Source of the DNA: Populus alba
Taxonomy: Eukaryota; Streptophyta; Magnoliopsida; Malpighiales; Salicaceae
Length of the DNA: 64,000 nt
Direction of reading: 5' to 3'
NCBI RefSeq assembly: GCF_005239225.2
Contig: NC_133299.1
Location: 8,932,967-8,996,966 of the forward strand
This document shows, in pieces, positions 50,404 through 62,627 of the stretch; within the stretch, counting starts at the first letter, position 1, and each line of letters starts with the position of its first letter. The notes under the pieces were generated by a model. That model was not told the origin of the DNA. It was given only the letters and a program-made list of their open reading frames with translations, and ran no database searches. The translations under genes and the position numbers were made by a program.

Positions 50404-53400
50404 CTAGTAGCCATCAGAGTAACCAACATAGTTGAATCGAGGTCGAATGTTATGGTGATTATACCTAGGATCACCATAGTCAACAGCCTTTATCACCACA
50501 GCTTCACGTCGACCATTCTGTTCTTGAACAGCTCCAAACACAATCTCGTTTGTCTCGCAGCTCTTCTCATAGTATGTCTTTGGGTTGGGCATGTAATGCC
50601 TATGATGCTGCTGCTGCTGCTGCTGCTTATAACGCTGCAGATGCATCTGTTGCTGTTGCTGTTGCTGTTGGTGATAACCACCTCCCCAATTGCTATAGTA
50701 ACCCTGGTTTTGCTCCAAATGGTGGTTTTGCTCCACGTCTTTGGTCATAAATGGGTAGGTTTTCTGGGATGTAGGACTTCTGGTTTCGATTGATGGTGGC
50801 TCATCTTCATCAGGAATCACAAAGCTATCTTGAACGGGCCACGTGTTTGAGTGCTTGAGTGGTTGCTGGTACTGCTGCTGGAACTGATAATGTATTGGTT
50901 TCCTTCTAAATCCTGAAAATATTCCCCCAAATATCTCACCTACTGTCGAGCTAGTGTTGAGGATAAGCCTCCCAAGTGAACCAAAAAGCCCCTCGTCTGA
51001 TTTCACAGGTTCATCTTCATCTGGAATAAAGGGAGGCCTGACTGCCATATGAGGACTTTGATATGGGGCCTTTGGCGGGCCTTTCTTTGTTTGAGTTCTT
51101 GATTCCTGAAAGAGAAACAACATTAGAGAAAATTGTCTTCGTAAAGTAGTTGTAGCAAAGACATTCAAGTTATGAAAACCAGGTACATAAATTAAAACAA
51201 ATTTATATTATTTAACAAGGAAAAAGTCTCTTCAACATCATTAGCTAGACCATGAAGATATGTTAAGTGTTAGAAATCGTTACAACAATTTTAAGTTAAA
51301 TAATTGTTGATTCAAAATAAATTCTTAAGAATATTAGCATGAAATTTGAACATTTGAAAATAAATTGTTGGGGTGATCCGATCTATGGAGGTGCCTTTCC
51401 AATGAACACTTGGCCAAACGATGAATGAAGAAAGATGTGATTAAACCTGAGGTTCACTGCGTGTAGAAGAAAACAATATTTGCACCCGACGCTGCAACAA
51501 CGCCAGCATGTAGCCAAAGAATCCAGCAGCAACAAGCACTGCTAATCCTGCAATATTGATGAGTATGTTGTCTAGATCTCCATGATTGCAAGAGAATAAG
51601 GTCGAGGAAATTAATCAGATTGCATGTTTGCAGCTATGTCATACCTAAATGAAAACTATCATCATGTGGATAGTTACAATCATCATCATGGAGTTGGATC
51701 TCTCGAATTGCCTGGCTCCCTCTATCTATAATCAAGAGAGAGCAACTACTTGCACTGTAAACCACATCAAAGTCATTTGAGAACTTAGCATCCTCACTCG
51801 GACCATCAACATGACCACCTCCACGAGCCCACTTGCCTCCAGCAATGGTTGTAACTCCTTCATAAATATTTAATTTAACCAGTCAATGTTCCAAGAACAG
51901 CCAATAACATATTCAAAATACAAGGAGATAACTTAGTTCCTTATGTGCAGAATTCCACAACTATTACCAGCCAAAGGAAAAAAAAAGAAAAAGAAAAAGA
52001 AAAAAGAGTATCACCTCCATCAGTGCTGATTTTCCTGATAGCCATGTTCATTGTATCCGCAACGTAAATGTTTCCTCTTTCATCCACGGTTAGACCTTTC
52101 GGGTGATTCATTCTCGCATCTCTTAATTTCCCATCTACATGTCCAGGGTACCCTTCAAATGATCCGGTGATAAGCTTGGGTCTGCCATCTGCATTCCAGA
52201 ATCTCTCATTGCACAAAACAATGATAGTCTACTAAATGTTTCAACTGCTATCCTCCCAAACAGTTAAGGAAGAACAAGAAGACAATACAAATCCAGGGGA
52301 AAAACTCGAATGCATGCTCTGTTTGCATATCTATAAATACAGACTTGAAGTAGCGTAGGATGAACATATATATGATTTGGAATAAAGAATCTACAAACAT
52401 GAAAAACAAGCGCAGAATTGGGATTAAACTATTCAAATTAAACAAGGGCTTGAAGCTTCTCCACGAAACTTGATTTACTATCAATCTTGGAAAGCAAAAA
52501 AAGAGAAGAAAGAACTGTGGATTAGCGAAAGAAGAAAAGGATAAAGGTGCGCAAGATGAGTAATTTACAAGGCTAAGTAGTCAATAAAGAATGTAGACTT
52601 CAGGAATGAAAACGTGAGAGTGCAGATCTCCAAAAATAAGGTATTGAGTTGGCAGAAACAGAAGTGAATGGATTTACGTACTTTCGAAAGTGGAGACTTG
52701 TACTTGACAAAAGCATGTAAAGCACAATTGTAACCTTTTTTTTTTGGTATGTTCTCTTTGATAACATGCATTAAAAAGTTAAGGAATCAACAGATGTTGT
52801 CGCAACAGTGAAGCTAAGTGTCATGAAATTTTGGCATTGTTTATCAGATAAATTAAACGTTATCGAATGACTCAAAAATATAATGAAGCATATAAACTCA
52901 TCTTACATTTAGAGAATTGCGTTGAGATCTTGTAAATGTTACTATTCTCTGAATCCAAAAGCAAGAGTTCCCCACTTGGAGACACCTCAACTGAGTATGG
53001 TTCAATTCCTAACTTGCTTCCATCAAACACTGTCTCCACTGTATATCCACCCTCAAATTTCATCATCGAAGGGCTAGAAACAGCTGAGATTTCAAATACA
53101 TTAGGCTAAGAATTACGAAGAACAGAAAAAGCAGGGTACTACAGAAAAATGTGAGCTCATAGAAGGCCCTATACCCATTTTAGTGTTGGATTTAAGTGAC
53201 CAGAGCCATTTCACAAGGGCAGATACCACATTGGACACAGCGGCACTTAAAATTTCTGTATATTCAAGATAAATCATCGTAAGAGTTGAAAGCCAAAGAG
53301 AAAGAAAAGGAAAGAGGACTTCGAAAATAAAAAAAATTGCTTCACTTACTTGCAGGAGGTGTGGCCGAGACTGAAGAGAACCCACTGAGGAGAACAAAAC

Positions 53401-53437
53401 AAACTAGAGCAAGAGCAAACCAGTTTCTACACATCAT
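50404..53437 (-). CDS. NHL repeat-containing membrane protein
   Basis: Seven exons on minus: 53437-53350, 53255-53175, 53083-52907, 52188-52015, 51857-51645, 51571-51447, 51105-50404, giving 519 aa with frame kept throughout. Residues 1-26 are a signal peptide (hydrophobic ALALVCFVLLSGFSSVSA). Residues about 60-235 are NHL/beta-propeller repeats (YSVEVSPSGELLLLDSENSN, HPKGLTVDERGNIYVADTMN, FSNDFDVVYS). A hydrophobic segment at about 250-270 (IAGLAVLVAAGFFGYMLALL) is a single membrane span. The C-terminal 230 residues are Pro- and Gln-rich, with repeated PDEDEP motifs and two polyglutamine runs. The predicted topology is an extracytoplasmic propeller with a cytoplasmic disordered tail. Plant members are widespread and their role is unknown to me. 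Confidence 0.9.
50613..50682 (-). repeat. CAG/CAA repeats encoding polyglutamine in the NHL gene
   Basis: Two CAG/CAA-rich runs in the last exon encode eight and about six glutamines, separated by the peptide MHLQRYK. Such repeats vary in length between alleles. Confidence 0.9.
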
Positions 53438-54409
53438 TGATTTCTGTGGTTTTTCTCCGTTGAACTCAAACAAGAATGAGAAATGCGAAAATAAAAAGAA
53501 TTTAAGCCTTGCAAGTTTATATACTCAGAAGAGACCCCACAGATGTAGTGAAAGCCCTTTTTGAATGCTGTCTTTGCGAGAGAGGGAGAGAGAACAGCAA
53601 GAGTTCTGTTCAAGAAAGGAAAGTAAAAAAAGCAAAAGCAGCCGCCCGAGGGAATCAAATGCTCTGGTAATGTCTTAAAGATTTGTCTCTTGATCGAACA
53701 CATGTTAAGTCTTGCAAACTAGATCTTGTCGGTTTGAACTGCTTTTTGGCACGTATAGCAAACTCGTTTTTGGAGACGTGATAATAAGCACTTGTAAGTA
53801 GTTGTCAGAACGGGGCTGGGCTGAGCGGGGCTTGGCAGCGTTTGGGCTGTAGTTTATTAGATGCATGATCGGAGACATAAAAAACAAGGTCTTCAGGCGA
53901 TGAGTATGATAAGCATTGAGGTGAAACCAGTCGAGGATAAAATCTCTCTGTTAATCACCCTAACGACAGAAGAAGCGAGTAACAGTTGAAATGTTAGTGA
54001 CTGGCCAATCTCAACTGTGCATCCAAGTCCAAAAGTTGATTAAATTGATGTTGCAGATACCACAATTCAAAGCAAATAGCTGGGATTTTTGCAATTTGCA
54101 TAACAAGAAGCATTTCTCTCCTTAATCTTTTGATTCCATTCAGCCCACAATACATTGGCATTGAAGGGATCAAATAAACATCTAGTAATTATGTAGAGGC
54201 AAATTCATCATGATGCAATCAAATGAAGTACCAAGTTAATTCTGCCTGCACGGGAGTGCATATCACGCGCTTGTAAAGGGTTTAGGGCTGTACTGTATGT
54301 ACACACATGACAAATTCAATCAAGCCTATCCAAAAAGATAAGCAGTTTAATTCACTTTGAGTTTGCAGTTCAGTTGTCCTACGGCTCCAGAAAAAAAGGA
54401 AAGAAAAGA
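53438..54409. promoter_or_regulatory. Divergent intergenic region, NHL gene and lumen 15 kDa gene
   Basis: About 0.97 kb lies between the two start codons, which point away from each other. It must hold both promoters and 5' UTRs. I see no TATA box that I would assign firmly to either gene. Confidence 0.55.
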
Positions 54410-56818
54410 ATGGCATTTCCCCATCTTCCTTCATCTCTCGCACTCAAAACTACTTGCCGCTCTGCATTGACACCAGTACCCATCACTGTCTCGTCTCGAC
54501 CAATCCAAAATCCTGCTAAATTCACCAATTGGGTCCTCGATTTCCGTTCCAAATCTTTGAATTTTGCCTTCTCTGGGGCTCTCGCACTTGGTCTATGTCT
54601 CCCAGGCAAGTATTCCGCATTAGTATTTTCTGCAAATGCTTGGTAGATTTGTGTATGGCTAGTATGTATGTATTATAACTACGCTATTCTGGGTCATGGC
54701 TGATTTATATCCATGTGGTTGATTTTGTCTGATATTTTTTTTTATTAATCTTTGCAATATGGGTTTTAACTTTGCTATTTTAAGTTGTAACTCTGCAACA
54801 GTGGGTTCAATGTGTTATCTCTGTTGTTTTTGTCAATGTCTTTATGATGTGAACAGGGGCGGAACTAGAATTTCTAGGTTGGAGGGCATGGGTTGACTAA
54901 GATGGTTTGGGGTTGCCACGGCAAGGATTGACTAAGATGATATTAAACTAAATTTTGTGAGGTTTGAGGGTGCCACGCTACCTGTGGCTTAAGCCGGAGG
55001 TCCGCCCCTGGATGTGAAGTCCAGTGATAAGCAATGATAGCTACAACGTATTAATGATGCAGAGCACTTACATATTTTTTTTTCCCCTTTTCATTCTTTT
55101 TCTGTGTGTAATGTATAGTTTATGCTAATAGACATCAAATTTTGTAGGAGTTCGAGTTGCTGACGCAAAAGTTGGAGTTAACAAGCCAGAACTCCTTCCT
55201 AAAGAGTTTACTACTGTTATAGATGTAGCTGGGTTCCTTTCTGATGGCCAGGTGAGGGGTGCTTACTTTTCTACTTGTGCCTTCCTGTAGTATTTCTAAA
55301 TAATTGCTTGCTAATTTTATTGACATTATGTTAATTTATTTTAAGGTGAGCTATATTTGTGGGATTTTCTTAAATGGGAATATGATTGGTCAATCAAGCA
55401 TTGTGGATTCCTGAAATTCATCGTTTCATTTGAGTGGAAAATTATTTTGTCTCAAACCTATGGTCCTTGCTCTCCTTATTATTATTATTATTATTATTAT
55501 TATTTCCTTCTGTTCCAGTTTTTGTGTAGCAGTTAGTTTTTCACCTTCTGCTTTCCCTATCACTTTCTTAGGACAAGAGTCCAATTTGATCAGATTCCCC
55601 GTGTAAATTAGGCAGGAGCATGTGTTGATTCTCTACCGAGTATTGACATGAATGTTTTTGAAATGTTGCTATCACGGTAGTGTTGTGAGTCTAAATTATA
55701 TGATAGGCTCCTCTCGACTGAATGAAACAATTGGTAATAATTTGTGTTCAAAGCCAATTGCTGAATGGCTCAATTGAGCAGTTTTGTGTATCATAGATCC
55801 CTTTGTAGTTAATGTTTATACTCTTAGTTATTTACCTTCAGTATATGAGCAAGCAAAGGAGACACTAACAAATCCACTTGCTGTTAATATTTCGCTGTAA
55901 ATCATATTGAAAAAAAAATATACTCCTAACTGTCCTAAATTTTCCAGACTTATTTGGTTTACCAGCACTTGGTCGCATGCATTTTGCAAGGGATCCAAGC
56001 ATTTATAATGTTTTATTGAAAGACACTGTTGGGTGGCTTGAGTCATAAAGCATGTATATGGTACTGTGTCTTAGAGCTAAATGCAGGAAGTTTCAGTCAG
56101 ATGAATGCACAAGTAATGGTTATTTTGCAGGAGAAACGACTTGCAGAGGAGATTTCTGAGATTGAAAAGGATACCGGATTCAAATTAAGAGTTCTAGCTC
56201 AGAATTATCCTGACACACCTGGTAATCTTTGCGTGTTAAGTTCATGTCAATGGGTTTGATATTCTGATCTTTAAGACAATTGTACCATCTCTTAACCTTA
56301 TATCAGTCTGTATTTTGAAGCATTCTCTTAGTCAGCTACCCTTTTTTTTTTGGTTTATCTTTTATTTTTCAGGATTGGCGATTAGAGACTTTTGGCAAGT
56401 GGATGATAGAACAGTTGTCTTTGTTGCTGACCCCAACTTTGGTAAGATGATTCAAACATGTTGCATTCTTTTGACTGCATCAACCATTGAGGACTTGATT
56501 GATGGATTTCTATGACCAGGAAATATTTTAAATTTCAATGTGGGGGCTTCTGTTGATCTAGACATTCCCCGTAGCTTCTGGAGCCGTTTGGCTGGGAAAT
56601 ATGGAAACATGTTTTACTGGAAAGAGAAGGTATATTACGAAGTTGCGGGAATATTTTCTTAGGTGTTTGGGCTATGCAAAGAATTCATTCTGAAGTAATA
56701 ATTCGTCACTTGATTCTAAAAACAGGGGGAAGATGCTTCTATTGAAGCTGCTGTGATGGCAATCTCCAGTTGCTTGAGGGAACCTGTGGGACCAAATAAT
56801 TGCTCCGAGGTGAACTGA
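54410..56818 (+). CDS. Thylakoid lumenal 15.0 kDa protein 2-like (TPM domain)
   Basis: Six exons: 54410-54605, 55148-55251, 56131-56221, 56373-56441, 56520-56629, 56726-56818, giving 220 aa. Residues 1-50 are a Ser/Thr/Arg-rich chloroplast transit peptide. Residues about 50-70 are a hydrophobic thylakoid-transfer segment (FAFSGALALGLCLPG) ending in an A-x-A-like site (VADA). I see no twin arginine just before it. The mature part carries a TPM domain (TTVIDVAGFLSDGQEKRLAE, FKLRVLAQNYP, TVVFVADPNFGNILNFNVGA, FWSRLAGKYGNMFYW). TPM proteins of the lumen are linked to photosystem II maintenance. The precise job of this member is not known to me. Intron 1 uses a GC donor and contains a MITE. Confidence 0.92.
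54606..55147 (+). other. GC-AG intron in lumen 15 kDa gene
   Basis: The donor is CCCAG followed by GCAAGT, the usual strong context for GC-AG introns. The acceptor is TTTGTAG. The nearest GT donor, four bases on, would shift the frame out of the conserved mature protein. Confidence 0.85.
54854..55010. mobile_element. hAT-type MITE with perfect 8-bp target duplication
   Basis: 157 bp. The 10-bp termini CAGGGGCGGA and TCCGCCCCTG are perfect inverted repeats. The flanking GATGTGAA is duplicated exactly (54846-54853 and 55011-55018), and 8 bp is the hAT target-site length. It carries no ORF. It lies inside intron 1 of the lumen 15 kDa gene. An internal direct repeat (TTGACTAAGATG twice) is present. 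Confidence 0.93.
55477..55503. repeat. (TTA)n microsatellite in intron 2
   Basis: About nine TTA units in intron 2 of the lumen 15 kDa gene. Confidence 0.9.
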
Positions 56819-57509
56819 TACTGACATGATACCGGTTCCGGCATGCCAGATTCTTTTCTATTTATACTTCGCTACTGTTTCCAAGTGCTGTATAATTACG
56901 TCTACAGACTATATGTTTGCAAAGCACATTTAAATTTCAGTACAAACTACAAAGAAGCAAAACATAAAAAAAGAAAATGGGGATTTTATGAATCAAGTAC
57001 AGGTCAATGAAGTCGATCATTGCAGCTTTTGTTGGAGTATTTCAGATTCTTAATTTTCATGTAAAAAAGGAGAAAAGACCTAATTTATTCGCAGGTTAAC
57101 CGGGAGGCCAGGCTAGCTAGAGAAAGGACCAGCTTCGAGCAGGTCGTCCCTCCTAGTGCTACAGGCTTACGAGGCCATCTTGTGTCAGTATCACAGGCAC
57201 CGCGATGTGCAAACCAGATATATAGAGTTTTTGTACCAGATTGTGTTTGTAAGCTTTGATATTCTGACTCAATACTCCGTTTATAATCAATAAGATCATA
57301 TTTCATTGAATACTTATTCCCTTCAACATTTGGGGACCAAAGGAATTAATCCTGAAGTAGTAAAAGAATACTACAAGATTAGAAGAATCAACAAATATTT
57401 TGCTCTAAGAACGCAAGAACAATTGTGTTGGGGAATCTACCCTGAAAATTATACCGTTCTTGCTCCAGAGCAATTCAATGTGGTCGTAGAATGACGGGAA
57501 ATATGTACT

Positions 57510-57897
57510 CTACCATTCAGTGCTTGCCCTTCTCTTTCTCCTGTTTTCTAAAATCTTCTGTAATTCTTCTGGTCGACAAGGAACTGCAAGAACTCCCTCC
57601 TGTTGAAATCCGTATTCCTCTTTAGCCTGCTCCAGTAAGCTCAAGAAATCTGGATTAGTGAGGTAATTTAGCTCCACAATAAACCTCTTCGGTTCTTCAC
57701 CCTTGGTTGCAGTGACTGCAAAAATGTCCCTTCTTCACATCACCTGGAACCATTTTTGTAGCTTCCATCTCTTCATCAAACCTGATTTCACTCATATTGG
57801 CTCCTCTAGAAGCTGAGAGCAAGAGAACCCGCCTCAACTTTCTTATGAAAAGCTTAAGCATCATTGCTCTTGTAAGGCTTTCTTCCATATGTTTCAA
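57510..57897 (-). pseudogene. SAUR-like auxin-responsive protein, single-base frameshift
   Basis: Intronless, as is usual for SAURs. The first frame runs from ATG at 57897 to GDVKKGHFCSHCNQG and stops. The SAUR core continues in the next frame as VTATKGEEPKRFIVELNYL and PDFLSLLEQAKEEYGFQQEG, then LAVPCRPEELQKIL, with a stop at 57510. One extra base in a five-T run (57720-57724 on plus, as A) accounts for the break. Without it the product would be about 128 aa, a normal SAUR length. SAURs act in auxin-driven growth, often through PP2C-D phosphatases. It may be a young pseudogene, a deleterious allele or a homopolymer sequencing error. Confidence 0.8.
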
Positions 57898-59765
57898 TGG
57901 TTATGGATTTCTCAAAGTGTGGTGGGAACTTGGTGTAGAATATATAGTTTCTGTTGCTTTTCTTTTTAATCCAGCGAGCTCGGAGGAAATATATATACTA
58001 GCTAGGGGTCTGGGGCATCGGAAGCTTAGCTGAAGTTTCTGATCAAGGACAGAAAGGACCGTATGGACTTGAAAATCAGTTAATGCAACATTTGATTGTT
58101 CGTCGCCCGTGCTTTCTGTAACTGGTGGGGTCTTGAAACGCGGTTTACACTGCTGTTTCTCTCAGTTTCCTGTCCCATTAATTTCTGACTACTTAATCCC
58201 CACTCCCCTCTGAGCTAGAAGCAGATCACAATTTATTTCCATGATTATAACTAATCCATGTTAATTGAGAAATCGATGAGAAGCTGATTAAAGAGTAAAT
58301 AGATCATTACATGCAATTGGTCATATATATATATATATATATATTTGAATTATTAGCCAAAATATTTGAGGCTACGCGATGCTTATGCTGCTTAATTACC
58401 AGGGAAGGGTGTTGATAGCAATTAATTAGCACATCAGCTCAATTTTACTTTGAGAACGGCTTTAGTTCGGATAAACGACCGACGCAAGATTTCTGTGCTG
58501 ACTCGGAAGTTTCTATAGTGTCGGCTAATTTGCTCCAAGAAGGAGACATGCATTTAATTTTTTCAAACAATACAGTCCACTGCGCGCGCGCGCGCGTGTG
58601 TCTATATATATATATATATATTTTATGAAATTAACTGAAATATAAATTATAAATGACTCAAATTGAATTTATTAAACTATATATTTATTCAAATCACATA
58701 AAAACTCTCTGTGCTTTATCTTGAAGAAAAAATAACTTACTAGAAACTTTAAAAATATAAAAAATATCAAAAACTTTCGCATACTTTGATTATATAGATA
58801 AAAACAACTGATACAGAAAAAGAATATAGTGAAAAATAGACTGACAGTCGGAAGAATAGAAAAATTAGGTATACCAAAAAAATAAATATTTTTTTAAAAT
58901 AGATTAATTAAAAGGGATAATTATTTCATCTATCCTTATCCTTATATATTTAACATATTTTTTTACATAGCATTTTAATTTTTTTTTCACTCTTCTATAC
59001 CTTCATAAATCATCCCATATGTCCTTTTATCACTTTCTGGATAAAAATGTCCTCCAACTACTAGAAGGAAAATTAATTCTTGAATTCCTAAAATAATATT
59101 TTAAAAAAATATATGAAAAATCCTAGAAAAACCCAAAAAAATAAAAAAAATTAAAAATTAAAAAACCTGAAAAAATTAATAATTAATTATAAAATATAGA
59201 AAATAAAAAAATCATGTCAATGAAACTCATAAATAAAAAGATGTCTATATGAACGAAATAAGTTTGCAGGACATGATTTTTTCAAAATTTTCATTTATTT
59301 CCAATTCTTTTGTATAATTTCCTGGGTTATTTCAATTTTTTAAGATGTTTCAAGTTTTCATGTTTCTAGGTTTTTCAAATTTTATAGTTTTTTTTCTTAA
59401 AAAAAATTTCTATTTTAATTCTAATTAAGTCTTACAAGTCTTGCTAATTAAGTTTTTGAAAATTAAATTAATTTTTATGTTTGAAAATTTATTTTTCTTT
59501 TTGTTGTAAGGGAGAAAAAGAGTATATGAGAGAAAATATTAATTAATATTGAAAGGTATATAAGAATGAGAAATTCTTAAAAGTGCATATGAGATAATAT
59601 GTTAATATAAGAATGAGAAATTAAGTCTTGGATAACATAAGACATCTTTCTTTCATGGATGATATATATTTATTATTGATAATTACAATATTATATTCAT
59701 GCTGCAAGTTAATTTTAATTGGATAATAAGCAAATGCAATGAATGCCAAAGAGAATTTAATTATG
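57898..59765. other. AT-rich intergenic
   Basis: No gene recognised. It contains two microsatellites (58324-58344 and 58580-58622) and long A/T runs. Confidence 0.5.
58580..58622. repeat. Compound (CG)n(TG)n(TA)n microsatellite
   Basis: A run of about eight CG units passes into short GT units and then about nine TA units. This makes a nearly unbroken alternating purine-pyrimidine stretch in otherwise AT-rich DNA. Confidence 0.95.
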
Positions 59766-60015
59766 CACCAATCATGTGGTTAAGGATTCAAATATAAAGC
59801 ATTGTGATTTGGATAGTGTCAAGAGATTGTGATAACAATTGCTTTTTAAAATGTTTTTACTTGGAAACGTATCAAAATAATAGATTTTTTTAATTTATTT
59901 TTGATATTAATACATCAAAACGATTCAAAATCATAAAAAATATTTAAAAATAAAATAAAATTTAAAATGTTTTTTAAAATATGTTTTAAACACAAAAAAC
60001 AAACACGCTATTAAA
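59766..60015. repeat. Dispersed AT-rich repeat, copy A
   Basis: Shares its first half with the copy at 62628-62775 (ATCATGTGGTTAAGGATTCAAATAT; TCAAAATAAT; TTTTTGATAT). The right end has CAAACACGCTATTA, typical of the outer part of small elements seen in this kind of genome. Confidence 0.65.
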
Positions 60016-62019
60016 AACCTGGAGTGTTTAAGTTTAGTTCACATCATCCTTTAATATCAAACTCCACTAAAACAATTAACATTATTTATGAAACTTCCAT
60101 AACACTTTTTCAAAGTTTTGACTGTATTTCATATATAATATTATCAATTTTGCCAGTATTTAAATAAGATTTTATCAGTTGATTGACTTTAAGATTTTTT
60201 GGATTGTTTGGAGTATAATTATAAAACATGTATATAAAGTTGATTATTTTAAAATAAATAAGATTATATAGATAATGCAATCAATTGTAATTGTAATATA
60301 TATATATATATAATTAACACTCTATATGCTAGGAGGGATTGAATGAAGGATGGATAAGAGGAAAGGAACCAGGAGAAAGGGATTATGTGGGGTTTTCTAA
60401 TAATTTCTCATAAATTTATAATTTCTAATCCTTTTAATTTGATTGGATTGGCTCATATTCTTTGTAATTTTAGTATTTCCAATTTAGATGGATTGACTCT
60501 CATCCTTTCACTTTATCCAATCCATCCTTCCATCCATTAAATTGTTTTGTAATAAGAATATTACAATATTAATTAAAAAAAAATGTACAAGAGTATATAT
60601 TCTGATCAATATACATAATAAAAGCTAATAATTAAGACTTTAGTCAAGTGGTTAATGACTTAAAGCCTAGGAGTTGTAGGGTTCAAAATTAATTATTTAC
60701 CATCCCTAAAAAAATTCATTAAAATAAGAAAACAATAAATAAAACTCAAAAACTTGTGGAACTAATTATTATCATATTTTTTACACAATTTAACTATGGA
60801 AATTTTTTTTTTTTTTTTTTTTTTGGATTCGAGGAAACTCCATCCCCGGAAAGCACGCTTTGTGGGTCTAGACAAGCGAGTAAAACCCCGGTCGTTCAAG
60901 GCTCTTACAAGAAGTAAACACCTGATTATGAAAAACGCTAAATCCAAGGATGGATTTCTTAAATCCACTCAAAACAAGAAATAAAAAGTGATGCATAGTA
61001 TAGTTATTGAGGAGAATCCTTCGTGGATTTAGTGTTTCACTTCAGCTCCCTTCCAAAAAAAAATATTTTTAATTATCAATGAGATATTTTTTAAAATGAT
61101 TTTATTCATAAAAAGTAAGTTAGTAACTAATACTATCATCTTGATAGTCAATGATGCCATGTGATAGTGTCGTTCAATTGTAAATATTGTATTTAAAGGA
61201 ACCCAATTTAGGTTGTAGTACGTAGAGAAAGAAATTACGGTGAGTATCTGAATATTTTTCTCGTAATAAAATTTATAACATAAAGTAGCTTGATATATAA
61301 AGGCTTGGAAATTAAACAAACTAGTTAAAGAATGATGTCCGGTTGATAAAATTTTAATTAGCATTTAACAATATAGAATTTTCGGTTTTTTATATAGTTA
61401 TTTCTGTCACTTAATTTATTTCTCCTTGATGTTTATTATCTTATAACATTAAATTAATCATAACACAATAATGGAAGAGGATGGAAAAGCCAATGCTATA
61501 AAATCCATAAAAAAGTATACATATATCTTGACAGAAATTAAAAGAATAATAATTTAGATATTAAAAAAAGTAATAGCATTAAATAGTTTTATTAATTATT
61601 AAATTATTGATTTTATTTATTAAAAAGCAAGATGTGAAACACATAGAAAAAACCTTTTTATTAAATAAAATTTAAGAACCATATAATATCATAATATTAG
61701 ATGATAATATAGGTTTTTGTATGAATATTGAGGTTTGTTATAATTAGTATTTATTTTAATATATATTTAGTGAATTTTAACTTAATATTTAGACATTATG
61801 ATTGATAAGAATAATAAAATAATTTTAGATGAATTGTTGCTTTAAGTTCTAGGTAGTAATGAAACTATAACAATCGCAAATTATGCTTGTAAGGCATAAT
61901 GTTTATGGTGAAAAAAGAAGATTAATATGATAATTGTTTTTATGTAAATAGATATTAAGAGCACGTATGACTTGAAGGTATCAACATATTTGAAGCCTTG
62001 AAGAAACGAGAAAATCACA
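60016..62019. other. AT-rich intergenic with SINE-like head and poly(T) tract
   Basis: No gene is supported. At about 60628-60690 an A-box-like AGTCAAGTGG and a B-box-like GGTTCAAAAT lie at tRNA-like spacing. A T tract of about 20 sits at about 60805-60825. These may be SINE traces, with weak support. Confidence 0.35.
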
Positions 62020-62520
62020 GCATTTTAGTGTTGAAGCTAATGTCAATGGTTGTGATGAAAAAGAGACAGAAAAGTTAATTACAAAAATATATATTAATCA
62101 TATTGAAGAATTGGGTGTAAATTCGAGAATAATTCCCTTATGGATGATGCAAAGGCTGGAATAAAAAGAATGTTCGAGTTTCCCTTTTTAATTATCGAAG
62201 GGATATACAAGGCATTAACTAATTGGCTCCTGAGGATACCTAGTAAGAGATGGACTTGGCATGCATTCAGTAAGGAGTTGAAGTGTGATATGTTGTTGAA
62301 CAATGTACATGAATGTTTCAATTCCTACATTCTTAAAGCAAGAGACAAACCCATAATCATAATCTTATAGATAACTAAAAGGATGATAATGAGAAGATTC
62401 CATTACAAGAAAGAAGGAATGCTAAGAAAAATCATTTTTGTCCAAGAATACTTAAAGAAGAAAGAGAACAATGCAAAATTATTACATGGATTAACAATTT
62501 TGCTAAGCATTCCATAGGTA
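62020..62520 (+). pseudogene. MULE (Mutator-like) transposase fragment
   Basis: The plus frame reads LTNWLLRIPSKRWTWHAFSK and then KCDMLLNNVHECFNSYILKA followed by RDKPI. This is the conserved region after the catalytic core of plant MULE transposases (WL..IP..W..HAF, DMLLNN..E.FN..IL.ARDKPI). No upstream DDE core or downstream zinc finger is intact, and stops surround it. It is a relic. Confidence 0.75.
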
Positions 62521-62627
62521 CACAACTAGTAAAGTATGGAACAATAAAGAAGGTTTGAGATTATCTGCAAAGGTTATTCACTCAATCAAATCTTACAAAT
62601 ATGGTGATTTGGGTAGTGTTTTAAGAT

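Noticed and set aside
50452..50793. Plus-strand ORF of 113 codons rich in Leu
   Set aside because: It is the antisense shadow of the CAG/CAA repeats and NHL tail exon. It has no homology of its own.
60796..60984. Poly(T) followed by an open frame
   Set aside because: The frame opens only because of the homopolymer and has no homology. A minus-strand SINE or retroposed tail was considered, but the box elements do not agree in strand.
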